A DNA stretch of 64,000 nucleotides from Nothophaeocryptopus gaeumannii. Lineage: Eukaryota; Ascomycota; Dothideomycetes; Mycosphaerellales; Mycosphaerellaceae. Positions 33,758 through 43,846 of the stretch are shown in pieces (positions within the stretch are counted from its first letter, which is position 1; each line of letters starts with the position of its first letter). The notes under the pieces are model-generated. The model saw only the letters and a list, made by a program, of their open reading frames with translations, made no database searches and had not been told where the DNA came from. Where the stretch lies: assembly GCA_031771865.1 (NCBI GenBank), contig JASISA010000007.1, positions 806,001 through 870,000 on the forward strand. The letters are read 5' to 3'. The translations under genes and the position numbers were made by a program.

Positions 33758-34717
33758 CTACTGTATAGCATATTGTAGAAAGCAGCTAAAGTTCTCGTAT
33801 GCATCTACCTCCTTGTAGTACTTCCTTATCCATGCCTTCAGCGAGTTGAAAGACAACTCTATAGGATTGAAGTCTAGCGAGTAAGCAGGTAGATAGCGTA
33901 GTATAACATCGTGTTGCTCGCATAGTTGTTGTACCCGTAGACTGTAATGAATAGAGGCATTGTCCATAACAAGAAATGTGCCTGCCTGGAGTTGTTTAAG
34001 AACGAAGAATCCAAGCCAATCTTCGAAGTCAACCTGCTTAATAGAACCTTGATATATCAAAGGGTCGTCAAGGTATCCAGTTGGTGTAATTGCTGGCAAT
34101 ACAGACTATCGCTTTGACCTCTTAGATCCACCTTTGTCTTTACATGGACTATTAACTCGAGAGTAGCCGTATTTGCGCCATCCGGTGCGCTCGTTTGAGC
34201 CGCTCTCGTCCACGCAGTAGACTCGGTTCATAGGCATTGTCCTTTGTAGATACCTCCACGTATCGCGAACCTCTTCATTTCTTTCCAAGGCTTCACGCTA
34301 GGCCTTCTTTCTTGAGAACTTGTGCTTAGCTATAAGCCTAGAGACTGTAGATTCGGTCGTAGCGATGTCGAACTCGTCGTATATGAACTATACAACCTCG
34401 TCGAGGAAGGAAGTAGGCTTGTCCTTTAGAAACGCGATTACCAACTCCTCGTGCTGCGGTGTAAGCCTAGGGACCGGTCCTTTCTTCGCGAATGTCGGGT
34501 ACGGCTCGTGACAGAGGGTGATATTAGTCTTTAGTTTGTCGACACTGCGCCTAGCAATATTGGTGACTCGCGCAGCGCCGCGGTTGGAGTAACCTTCAGC
34601 CCAGAGGTCTCGGAGGTGTGTAATCTGGTCCGGAGGCACCTGGTTACGCGCAGGCAGCGCGTGTTTCTGGCTTTTACGCTGCTCAGGCTCTTTACCGCGG
34701 ATTCGAAGGGGGTTCAT
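33758..34717 (-). pseudogene. IS630/Tc1-mariner-type DDE transposase with three in-frame TAG codons
   Basis: One frame runs from ATG 34717 (MNPLRIRGKEPEQRKS) to the stop at 33758, about 320 codons. An N-terminal helix-turn-helix is visible (HLRDLWAEGYSNRGAARVTN, RRSVDKL). The catalytic triad is preserved: first Asp in VYCVDESGSNERTGWRKYGY, second Asp in TFLVMDNASIH, and Glu in SLDFNPIELSFNSLKAW. Three TAG codons interrupt the frame: after LDEVV (34388-34390), after SRKKA and after SKR (about 34103). No frameshifts are seen. The layout (NPIE, DNASIH) matches fungal DDE_3 transposases of the IS630-Tc1 superfamily. The enzyme as written is inactive; a parental copy elsewhere in the genome is likely. 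Confidence 0.88.
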
Positions 34718-34819
34718 GAGGCTATCAGGAAATGCAGATAGTATATGACAGTGGTGTTGTGTCTAATATAAAGAGAAATGCTGAATCTAGGTGATCTGAG
34801 GTGTGTGTGCGGTTACTCC

Positions 34820-34846
34820 CGCGGGTGGGCGCGCCTACTTGCAAGG
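34820..34846 (-). repeat. Right terminal inverted repeat of the transposon
   Basis: 27 bases, reverse complement of the left end with two mismatches. Confidence 0.85.
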
Positions 34847-35704
34847 CATAATAGATCGTGGATTTGCACAGGCCTTCTCATCCTCCGAACTTGTAGAGCT
34901 AGAGAAACGAGACTCGAGGCATCTCGGAACTTACCCCATAATGAAAAGCTATCGCTTCTGCTTGAGATAATGCAGGAGAAGCTACCTTGTTCCAATGCTC
35001 CAGCCACGCTAACCCCAGCGGAATACAAGTCCTGGTCAGGATGCATGTATGGCATCACAACAATCCATTAACACCTCCCGGGCCTCGAGCATATAGCCCA
35101 ACACGAAGAGACGCTTCGGATCATGATGAACAATGGCCCAAACGGCTCCAAATCTTTAACAGCACAACACTCTGAAGCAGCGGCGATATCGACTCAGCTG
35201 GGAGTAGCCCCGAGATCTGGAATAGTGCACACTGTGAGACTCACTTTTAAATTGTGAAACAACTGGAAGCTGACGATGGCAGGGATGAAGATGGCCACTA
35301 GAACAAGAACCAAAGCACACAATTACAAGGACATGGACGATTTACACAAAGCTACATACGAGGACTGGATACAACTTCAAGAGGAAGCAAAATCCCAAGA
35401 GAGCCTACAAGCAAGCGAGATGTTACAAAAGCCTTGCGTGAGGACATGATAGACACAGAACATTCCTGGCAATACGGTCAATGAGGTGTCAGCTTTTGAG
35501 ATTGATGAGGGTAAAGTCGATCATGAGCTGGAGGCTTTGGAGAAGGTTGAGAAGCTGGAGGCAAAGGAGCGGGAAGAGACGCGAGAAAGAACGGTACCCA
35601 ACCGCTGCTATGGACGAGCTCTTTACCGGGTTCGATCAGAACGTGCTATGTAGCGCCTTACCAATGCCTGACGGCTTTAGCTGCTTGCCCTTAGTTCCAC
35701 TTTA

Positions 35705-37515
35705 ACAGCTTTCGCTGCTGCAGCTTCAAGATCCAAGTATGAAAGCTTCGACTATCATGAAGCTAAGGTCGACTCAAGCTAAGGCTTGAATGGGAGCAAA
35801 AAGCCGTTTGGACAGGCTTCGGGCTTGATGACTACGTCTGCCTGACTGACGACCTGGATATTCGCATGCTCCTAGCTAGGGACAGCCGTGAACTCGCAGT
35901 TGGGCAGTCTCGTTCAGATGGCGTGCTGATGCCATTTTGTGATCGTGTCAGGAGGCAGAACGGCGGTGTACCTCCAAGTAGAAACGACAAGCGCTGCAGT
36001 GGTGCCGTAGCAGTCGCTGGCGGTGGTGGTAGTGGGAAGGCTTGTGAATGCGGAGATGTGTCTACCTCGCGTGCTCTACGATCACTCTATGTAGCACGAG
36101 CATTCGTATGCTGCTTCGTCTTCTGCAGGAGCGCCCCCTGGGTTTCCTCTGAACGGAAGGTGGTCAGAGACCTCTGCTACGATGACTGCTTTTCTCGGAT
36201 CTTGCGGGCCTGTTAATACTATAATTCCGACACTTTTAAAGTATATTGCTAGGTAGGGCTCGGGGAAGTATCGAGGTTATTAGTAAAGCAACATCCTACA
36301 TTGGACGGATAGGATAGACTCTTACGGCACACGGACCGGAGGGTAGACAGCTCGGTCTGCCTTCGAAAATCAACTCCCGGCGACTGGCAGAGCTAGGGTC
36401 TGTCCTCGGACCTGTAAACACGATGCATCTTGGAGCTGACAAATGCAAGTACCAAGCAAGAGCACGGACTGTTGGGATGCGCAGCTACGTGTCGCAGAAC
36501 ATGGACAACGAAGCTCAAGTCTGCTGGGTAGGACTGGACAGCATTCTCCGTGCCATCCATCTGACCGCTACAAGCAGTTCGTTTCATCAGCAGACTCCAA
36601 AGTTGCCTTCGATGTCAATATGCCGCAACAACAGGGTTTCTCCACGTTGTTCTACACGAGCCAATTCCGAATGTTTGCTCCAATTCGTCGCATTTCCGGA
36701 GCAACATGGTCTCTGGAGCAAATCCGATCCTGCGACAAAGTCGGCGAAGTGACGGATTGAATCCCAGTGACACAAAGGCAGATGTCTCGCAGGCGACTTA
36801 CCTGAATACTTGCTGGATCGGCAGAACTGGCATTTCGCATCTATCGTAAGTGCCGCTAATAAGGCTGCTTCTACCCAAAAACACACAGTGACAAGCTGGA
36901 AAGACGTGCGAATTGAGTTCTCTTTGGGCGCCAAGGTGTTAATATCGGCAATTACGATGCAATACCCACCAGAATGAGCTCGAACAGTTTATTTAACGCA
37001 CTGTCCAGGTGCGAGGACGAGGCTCGGGCGTTCCGCGGTAGCGGTAGAATTATGGTAGTTCTATAACAGCAGTCAAGCAGCGAAAGTTGGTCGTGAGACA
37101 GCACAGGCTTTCGCGGCCGCCAACGAGGCCGCCGCTGCTTGTGGCGAGTGTTGCGAAAGACATGACATCTCACTGCAGTCATCGGGTGATGCTGTAACAC
37201 ACTCGGTGGTAAGTCTCCCGAAGGATGTCTGGTTACTAAAGACGTCGCCCTGATTGATCCAATTTTGACAGACTTCGCCAGCGACCATGCCCTCGGGAGG
37301 CGGCATCAGCTCACCAGCAGCTTGGGTTTCTGGGATGGCAGGGTCCAGGCTGTTATGCCTGCCCACACATGGACAAACGATGAACGTTACAGCGAACAGG
37401 GCAGGATCCAGGACCTCTACATTACATTTCAACATTGGCCTATTCGCCATGTACGGAGTCCGACTGTTTGGTTTGCCCGGCTCTCGCTCTGCATGACGAC
37501 TCTCCTGACTCCATC
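35705..37515. other. Gene-poor region upstream of catalase
   Basis: About 1.8 kb in which no supportable gene was found on either strand. Short frames lack family resemblance. Around 35715-35790 several AAGCTT/GAAGCT-type words recur in both orientations, but no clear element ends could be set. Confidence 0.5.
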
Positions 37516-39464
37516 ATGAAGTTCACGGCCTTTGCTTTGCTCTCTAGTGCTCTGCTTGTTGAGTCGCAAAGCTTCTTGCAACAAGTCACGAAACCCTCCA
37601 AGTATGGCCAGGAATATGAGACCGATTTTTTCCAGGGGACCGAGCTCAAGCGGAAGGAGTCGACGCTGAACAACTCAGAGCTCTTCTATACAGACCGCAA
37701 TGGAGCAAAGAACTTCCAACCGTTAGGAGCGCAGCGTGCTGGTGATAAGGGACCACTACTGCTTCAGGACTTCCGTCTGGTCGACACGCTTGCCAACTTC
37801 AACAGAGAGCGCATTCCCGAGAGGATTGTCCACGCTCGTGGGCTCGGCGCTCATGGCTTCTTCGAGGCTACTACAGACTTCGCAGAGAAGCTTTCAGCTG
37901 CAGAGGTGTTCAAGAAAGGCACTAGAACTTCAGTGACGATGCGCTTCTCCACAGTCGGCGGCGCAAGAGGGTCAGCAGACGAGGCGAGAGATCCAAGAGG
38001 CTTCGCGATCAAGTTCAGGACCAAGCAGGGTATTTTAGATTGGGTCTTCAATGTAAGGTATCTGGGACCGATCTACAGGAGCTTTCTAACGTTCTCAGAA
38101 TACGCCAGTCTTCTTCATTCGTGACCCAGCCAAGTTTCCTCGCTTCATTCATACGCAGAAAACTGATCCAGCAACCAACGCGAGAGACTGGAACACTTTC
38201 TGGAGCTGGCCAGGACAATTTCCTGAAGCGCTGTTGCAGTTTCTGCGGCTCTTTTCCGACCTTGGAACTCCACACGGGTATGGCTGAATCGGCTCTCACT
38301 CACTGAACCGGGTTGGAAAACGCTGACGACGTGCACAGCGTGCGCCACATGGATGGCTGGTCAGGACATACCTACAGGCTAGTCCAGGAGAACGGCCACT
38401 GGGTACACTACAGCGCGATATCTGTGACAGACTACGATTACTAATTTCTGCCTTATTAGGTATACTGCAGGGTCTATGTGAAGACCGATCAGGGCATCAA
38501 GAACTTCACTGCTGCTGAAGCTGCCAAGGTCTCGGGCGAGAACGATGCTTGGGCCACACTAGATCTCTTCGATGCCATCAAAAAGAAGGACTATCCATCT
38601 TGGACTGTCGGCATTGCTACCATGACTGAGGAAGAAGCCGCCAACTACCGATACGATGTGCTTGATCTTACCAAGGACTGGGTCAACGCCACATACCACG
38701 AAGTCGGCAGAATCACGTTGACGCAGAACCCTGACAACTACTTTACGGAGATCGAACAGAGTCATTTCTCCCCTGCCAATATCGTACCTGGATGGTAATG
38801 AAAGCCATACGTTTGCATCTGATGTCGCTAACATTTCAAAGGGAACCATCCGAGGACCCGGTATTGCAGAGCCGCCTCTTCGCCTACAACGATGCAGGCA
38901 GATATCGTATTGGCGTCAATGCCGAAGACCTTCCAGTGAACTGCCCTTTCACATCAGTGGCCAACTTCGATCGGGATGGTCATTTGACACCCAACGGCAA
39001 CCAAGGATCGTGAGTTGTCCCATCCTCGTACGCCACATATCAGCGCTAACAACATCAAAGACGCAAGAACTTCCCAGCTGAATATATTGACCCGATCAAG
39101 TACATTGATCGTCCTGGTAGCACCGTTGACTACAAGATACCTGGCGACAAGACTGTTCACTGGCTGAGCGAGATCGATGAGAATATTGACTACGAGCAGC
39201 CTCGAATGTGAGTTCACGGGGAGACGAGTAAAGCAGTGCAGCAGGACGCCTACTGATTCTATCCTCGATTCTAGGTTCTATGAAGGATTCTCTCAGACCG
39301 ATAAAGATCACTTGTACTCGAACATCGCCGGAACCCTTGTGAACGTGGACAATCAGCTTGTTCTGGAACATTTGTTCAAGCAGTTCAACAAGATCTCGCC
39401 CACTCTGCTTAAAGGAGTGCAAACTGCGTATGAGGCGGCGAAGCAAGAGACAACCAAGTCTTGA
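37516..39464 (+). CDS. Secreted catalase (small-subunit, clade 3-like)
   Basis: Seven exons: 37516-38052, 38099-38277, 38339-38402, 38460-38794, 38842-39009, 39061-39207, 39275-39464, giving 539 residues with every junction in phase. The third intron shows a perfect TACTAAT branch site. MKFTAFALLSSALLVESQS is a signal peptide. The distal haem His is in ERIVHARGLGAHGFFE, the distal Asn in NNTPVFFIRDPAKF and the proximal haem Tyr in SRLFAYNDAGRYRIG. Thus all key residues are present. The enzyme splits hydrogen peroxide to water and oxygen. The length is that of small-subunit catalases, without the C-terminal flavodoxin-like domain of large ones. A signal peptide suggests an extracellular or wall role against peroxide, for example from a host or competitor. 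Confidence 0.93.
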
Positions 39465-39601
39465 TCCCTTGATAGTGAATACATTGAGCGCGCTAATGTA
39501 ATCCTCATAGTACTACGTTCTCTGTCGTCTCGTCTACATTCTGGTGTTGTCCTGCTGCGTGCATAAAGTTCCCTTGGACATGTTCTCTGAACAAGAGGAA
39601 T

Positions 39602-40122
39602 CTAAGCAATGCCCTTGGTGAACTTGGCGGTGATCTCGAAACCCTTCGTGGTGTGGAACCATTCATACGCCCCCATCAAAGTGGCTTCATACCGCGATAC
39701 CGTTCCAGCACTGCAGCAAACCGTCAGCCAGACCAAACCTCCCTCACAAAATATCACGAGAGATCTCACCCATCATTAAACTTCAACTCCACACCCAACT
39801 TATTATCCCCTGCTCCTGGCGCCAAACCAAGATACGCCGTGACTTCTTCTACATTCTGCTTGCCACCTGCTCCTACTAAAGTACACGGTCGGTAGTTTGT
39901 ATCTCGTTCTAGACCGCGCGCTATGCATTGTGCTTCGAAGGAAGGTATGGACCCGGTTTCTTTTCCCTTGACGTTGAACATGTAGGAGCATTCGTGGCCA
40001 TGGCAGGAGGCAGCGAGGTTGGATATGTACCAGATTGCTTCGCCTGGGGAGGAATGGGCGGGAAGGGCGGAAGAGATGCCCAAAGCGCTGAAAAGAGCGA
40101 CTAGGGTAGTAAGGAAACGCAT
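39602..40122 (-). CDS. Small secreted protein, four cysteines, effector-like
   Basis: Two exons (40122-39770 and 39710-39602) with a canonical GTGAGA...CTGCAG intron give 153 residues. MRFLTTLVALFSALGISSALP is a signal peptide. The mature protein has four cysteines (ASCHGHEC, EAQCIARG, YRPC), enough for two disulfide bonds, and ends EWFHTTKGFEITAKFTKGIA. There are no other recognised domains. Small size, secretion and cysteines are what is seen in fungal effectors and in other small extracellular proteins; which it is cannot be told. A partial tandem copy lies directly upstream. Confidence 0.82.
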
Positions 40123-40412
40123 GACGAAGTGTTGTTTGCCTGAATTTGGAAGGGCGTATATATTCACTTGGTTTCGCTCTGTTGATGGAAGTGAGGTCCA
40201 CTCAAGAGGCGGAGAGGTTTGATATATACTAGATTGCTTCGCCTGGGGAGGGATGAGCGGGATGGGCGGAAGAGATGCCCAAAGCGCTGAGAAGAGCGAC
40301 TGGGGTAGTGAGAAAACGCATGACGAAGTGTTGTTTGCCTGAATCTAGAAGGGCGTATATATTATGGATGATTTCGCTCTTTTGATGAAAGTGAGGTACA
40401 CTCAAGAGGCGG
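40014..40412. repeat. Two-copy head-to-tail tandem duplication (about 199 bp units)
   Basis: 40014-40212 and 40213-40412 are clearly the same sequence with scattered differences. The unit spans the 5' part of the small secreted protein gene and its promoter. Shared blocks include GATTGCTTCGCCTGGGGAGG, GGCGGAAGAGATGCCCAAAG, CGCATGACGAAGTGTTGTTT, GAAGGGCGTATATATT and CACTCAAGAGGCGG. Confidence 0.85.
40229..40321 (-). pseudogene. Truncated upstream copy of the small secreted protein gene
   Basis: The second copy of the duplicated unit keeps the ATG (40321) and the signal peptide MRFLTTPVALLSALGISS, then AHPAHPSPGEAI, but ends at a TAG where the intact gene has the Trp codon of EAIWYISN. The rest of the gene was never duplicated. 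It would encode 30 residues at most and sits on the promoter side of the intact gene. Confidence 0.8.
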
Positions 40413-40872
40413 CTCAACTTCTTATACCGCCTTCAGACCTCCATCCTGCCTGCAATAGTACACGCCTTCCATGGACAAGAGATGGTATCGTTGATTCGGT
40501 AGCCGTTAACGATGCGATATCGCCAAGTGCAACCATTACAGATTCAAAGGAGGAACAATGGTCGGAAGGCGGCTCAATTGCAAGCGCTCAAACTAAGGGT
40601 CTTGGAGAGCGTAAACCAGTCTCGGGGATTGGCAAGGAATATTTCTATTTTGGGTGGTCTGATGCCAGGAAGTACCCTTGGCATTCGCCCCTTTGAGGCC
40701 CAGGAACCTGGTCGATGTTGTTCGCTTTGACTTCGCTCTTGGCTGGACAATGGCCTCAGCTCCTCTTGAGCTCTCAAAAACCATCTTTCCCGAACACAGC
40801 CTTCTGCATCCTATAATGCAGCTCTGTCATCACCTCATATCCTGACCCTCAAATACACGCTCACTACCTCAA

Positions 40873-41382
40873 TCACCACTCCCTCCTCGGCAACTTCATC
40901 CTATACTCCGCAAACTTACTCTCCTCAAACGTATCATACAGCTTCCTCGCCGTCGCATTTTCATGCTGCGTCGTCCAGTAGTACTTCCAACAACCTTTCT
41001 CCTCTGCGTCCTTCCCGCAGGCTACGATGAGTTGACGGCCGTAGCCTTTGCCGCGAATGTCTGGGTTGACGAATAAATCTACAATACCTCAACAATGATC
41101 GAAAAAAGGAAGGAGTGTTGTAGGTGACGTACCATTCAAATAACAAACAGGCGCATTCGACCAGCTATTGTTATGGAAAAGATAATGCGCCAACCCGCTG
41201 AGTGTCGTGCCGTCGGCTTCTCTCATCACGAAAGCATGAAGATCGCCTTGTGGGTCAACGATTCGATCGAATGTCTTTTGATATTGTTCTTCCGGGATGG
41301 AAGTCTTGTAAAAGGCGATGTATTGGCGGAATAGGGACAACCATTGAGGGAAGTCGGTGGGTAGAAGGCGGGAGAGAGACAT
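40873..41382 (-). CDS. GNAT-family N-acetyltransferase
   Basis: Two exons (41382-41133 and 41078-40873) joined by a GTACGT...TTGTAG intron give 151 residues. The acetyl-CoA binding loop is seen as NPDIRGKGYGRQLI (the RxxGxG/A motif), followed by a helix and the C-terminal TQHENATARKLYDTF, the usual last beta-alpha of the fold where the small-molecule substrate sits. The start at 41382 (MSLSRLLPTDF) fits the family length; upstream in-frame codons lack a better start. The substrate is unknown. It is co-oriented with the SNG1-like gene upstream (250 bases). Confidence 0.88.
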
Positions 41383-41631
41383 TCTTGCCAGAATTTTGGA
41401 AAGTAGTATTGGGTTGGAGGTCGATGGTTGACATAAATTTGGAGGAAGGTCGGTATATAAGTGTATCCCGCAAGGCGTGGAGTATATACACCAAAGTGGA
41501 TCCTCAGTGGAGCGCATGTGGATGACTCAGCGGGTCACAAATCCAGAAGCGAGAAAGGCTTGCCGAGAGTCACCACAATGGACACGTCCCAAGTGCTCGT
41601 CCCGGCGGATATCATCGATGCAGCGAGCTGT

Positions 41632-43385
41632 TCAACTGTGTGAAGTTGGCGACGTTGGTGCTCTCCTGAGCCCAAGTTCCGCAGACGCACCACTCCGACT
41701 GAGCCTCCTGGCGAATGGCGTAGGCGTACTGACCCCATAAATGCTGCTCTTCCTTTGTTCTCGATACGCCTCTTCCATCTCGGTACGCAGCCGGTCCAGC
41801 GCCTGCTGTGCCTCCGTTGGAGGCCTCATTGAACCTTGTCTTGACAGCATAGGAAGCCTGACAGCATCAGGCGCAAGCGTCGAAGCTGTACTGATCTGCC
41901 CGGGACCATACGCCTTCGGACCACCCTTCTCGCCCTCCCTCTCAGCGGTAATAGCAGCAGTAATCTCCTCGTCGGCCTTCGCAGCCCTACTGCAAAGCCA
42001 CAACATGGAAACGCTCGCCAGAGCCAGCATGACAGCCCACCAGACAAAGAGAATAGGTAGACTCAGCGAGAGCCCACGTTTGTAACAGTCTCCGCCGCTC
42101 AGGATGTGTAACTCAAGCTGGTAGACATTGTACATCGGTAACGCGTATTCCCAGTGGTAGAAACCCGGTGTGAGTGGGAAAGCCAAGATGGTCCCGGAGA
42201 CATTGATGATGACCCAGGAGACGACGAAGAAGGGGATGAAGGGCAGAGGGATGAAGGTAGTCGCAATGTCTGTGAAGTAGACCGATGAATCAGCAGAGAT
42301 TTGGGAGCACAGGGTTGGAGGGAGTGACTTACCAAACAACGAAAACTGTCCATGCATATACAACCACTTCGCCATCCACAAACACACAAATTGACTGCCA
42401 CTAATCTGCGTCTCCTCTCGAAAGGCGTATATGATTCCAGCGTTGCACAAGCTGCCGATGAAGGTGAATACCGCGGAGACGCCTGCTCGAAGAGCTGCAT
42501 TGGCGCTTACGGGCAACTTGCTGTAGAGTTGGATGTGATTGGCGACGCCGTTCAGAGCCATCATGAAGAAGAATTGCGGGAGCAGGCACAAGACCTGGAA
42601 AGCTGTGTTGTAGAGTACTCGACCACCGGCAGATGCGGGTTTGATGTTGATGTTTGAGGAGACGATGGGGTTGAGGAGGACGTCGGCCGCTGCTGTGTCG
42701 TTGAGTGGAAGCAAGGAGGCTGCTGCGGTGCCGTTGATGGCGTTGTACTGGAGGAGGTCAGAAATGGTTTGTGGTTTTATGAACAGAGGATACTTACGGC
42801 AATCCGACTGGCAACGATGAGCGTCTCCAGGTTGCTCTGCACATAACCCTCCTCGACCGTCGGATATCGCATCCCATTCCAGACATAGCGAATCGTCTCA
42901 CTGGCGTTGTAGTTCTCCGCCGCCTGACCACCTTCCAAAGCAGCCGAGAGTCGTTCACTGGCACCCTGCAGCGCATAAACGCCAGCCCAGTAATCTCCTT
43001 TGCAAACACTCTTCCTCACATCTTCTGGTGTCGAATACTCCTCCGTACTCTTCCACTCCAATCCTAGAAATGAAGGCGCTTCCAGCTCCTTCCACGCTGC
43101 TTGCAAAGACTGTCCAATCACACCACCATCGAAATCTACCGCGAGGATTTTGATGTTGTGTGTACGACCGGTATCCTCGAAGACGGAGCCGAAAATGTAT
43201 GATTGCAGCCCAAGGAAGAGACATATATTCATTAGAAAGGGTATACCAATCAAGGTTGCAAATTTCTTTCGTTTGCCATTCCAGAAGGAGTCGCGTTGGT
43301 GTATGCGAAAGCGTCTTGAGAGCGTGGCGGTATCTGGAAGGAGCATGTTGAACCTGGGTTTCTTTTCGTTTGTTGAATCTGGCAT
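41632..43385 (-). CDS. SNG1/DUF3533 membrane protein (nitrosoguanidine-resistance family)
   Basis: Three exons (43385-42798, 42747-42333, 42269-41632) splice in phase to 546 residues. One helix near the N-terminus (FATLIGIPFLMNICLFLGLQ) is followed by a long extracytoplasmic domain (KILAVDFDGGVIGQSLQAA), then five or six further helices, including FQVLCLLPQFFFMMALNG and FIPLPFIPFFVVSWVIINVS. The C-terminal tail of about 130 residues is cytoplasmic and Ser/Glu-rich. This is the layout of SNG1-type proteins related to ABC-2/YhgE membrane proteins. In yeast SNG1 is linked to nitrosoguanidine resistance and membrane phospholipid asymmetry. The molecular function is not known. Confidence 0.85.
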
Positions 43386-43846
43386 TGTCAAGAGTGTGCG
43401 TGCGACGCAGCGTTGTACGTCGAGCTCGTTTGTTGTGAGAATGTTGAAGTGTGAGAGAAGTGCAGAGTACTTGCCACGGGGTGCTCAGCACCGATTTATC
43501 ACTTCAAAGCTCGCAGTCGACTGCGTCCGAAAAGCACAGTGACGCCACATCCTTGTAAGTCGATGGACAATTCTACACCGAGCGCGAGCACTGGAGGAGG
43601 TACTTTCATCGACTTCGAGATGGTACTGGCCGATCAAATACAGAACATCTGTGTCTGCTTCCAATGTCCGAAGCACCGCGAAGGAGTCGGTAGCGAAACC
43701 CGAACCCGAAGTCGAAAACACTTGCGACGTTGGAGCGTCGATGAGGTCGAAATAAAGCACACAGCGCATCCCGAGACCGAGTAACGCAATCGCTCATGCG
43801 AGACATAATAAGATGGAAACCGTGACATCCTGCTACAAATGTCGTC
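43386..43846. other. Intergenic region
   Basis: About 460 bases between the start of the SNG1-like gene and the stop of the flavin monooxygenase gene. No supportable gene. Confidence 0.5.

Larger units (their letters stand above)
31612..34846. mobile_element. Two-gene DNA transposon with 27-bp TIRs, IS630/Tc1-type transposase, RIP-mutated
   Basis: The ends are inverted repeats, TGCTTTGCAAGTAGGCGCGC-CCACTCG at 31612-31638 and its reverse complement at 34820-34846, matching at 25 of 27 positions. Total length is 3235 bp. Inside are two genes facing each other, an unknown ORF (+) and a DDE transposase (-), separated by about 490 bases. Both contain many in-frame TAG/TAA codons but no TGA, the pattern of repeat-induced point mutation at CpA/TpG. 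No convincing target-site duplication is visible (GT before, TA after), so the exact ends may differ by a few bases. Confidence 0.85.
31530..35704 (+). pseudogene. Unrecognised decayed gene, split by the transposon
   Basis: Left part: ATG 31530 opens a 27-codon frame (MTGEQKSPWDFDHP, then TPFWKDVEWKV) that runs into the transposon end. Right part: after 34846 protein-like segments resume (RGFAQAFSSSELVELEKRDS, then in the next frame NEKLSLLLEIMQEKLPCSN and PAEYKSWSGCMYGITTIH). An in-frame TAA (35070-35072) and then LPGLEHIAQHEETLRIMMNN follow, with an in-frame TGA near 35250 and DDLHKATYEDWIQLQEEAKS. After two more frame changes comes VNEVSAFEIDEGKVDHELEA to about 35600. The predicted product is helical and charged, without a family I recognise. 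That the two sides belong to one gene is inference from position, strand and composition. Confidence 0.45.

Noticed and set aside
35866..37250. Several 60-125 codon frames upstream of catalase
   Set aside because: No resemblance to known proteins, frames overlap on both strands, and no splice pattern extends them.
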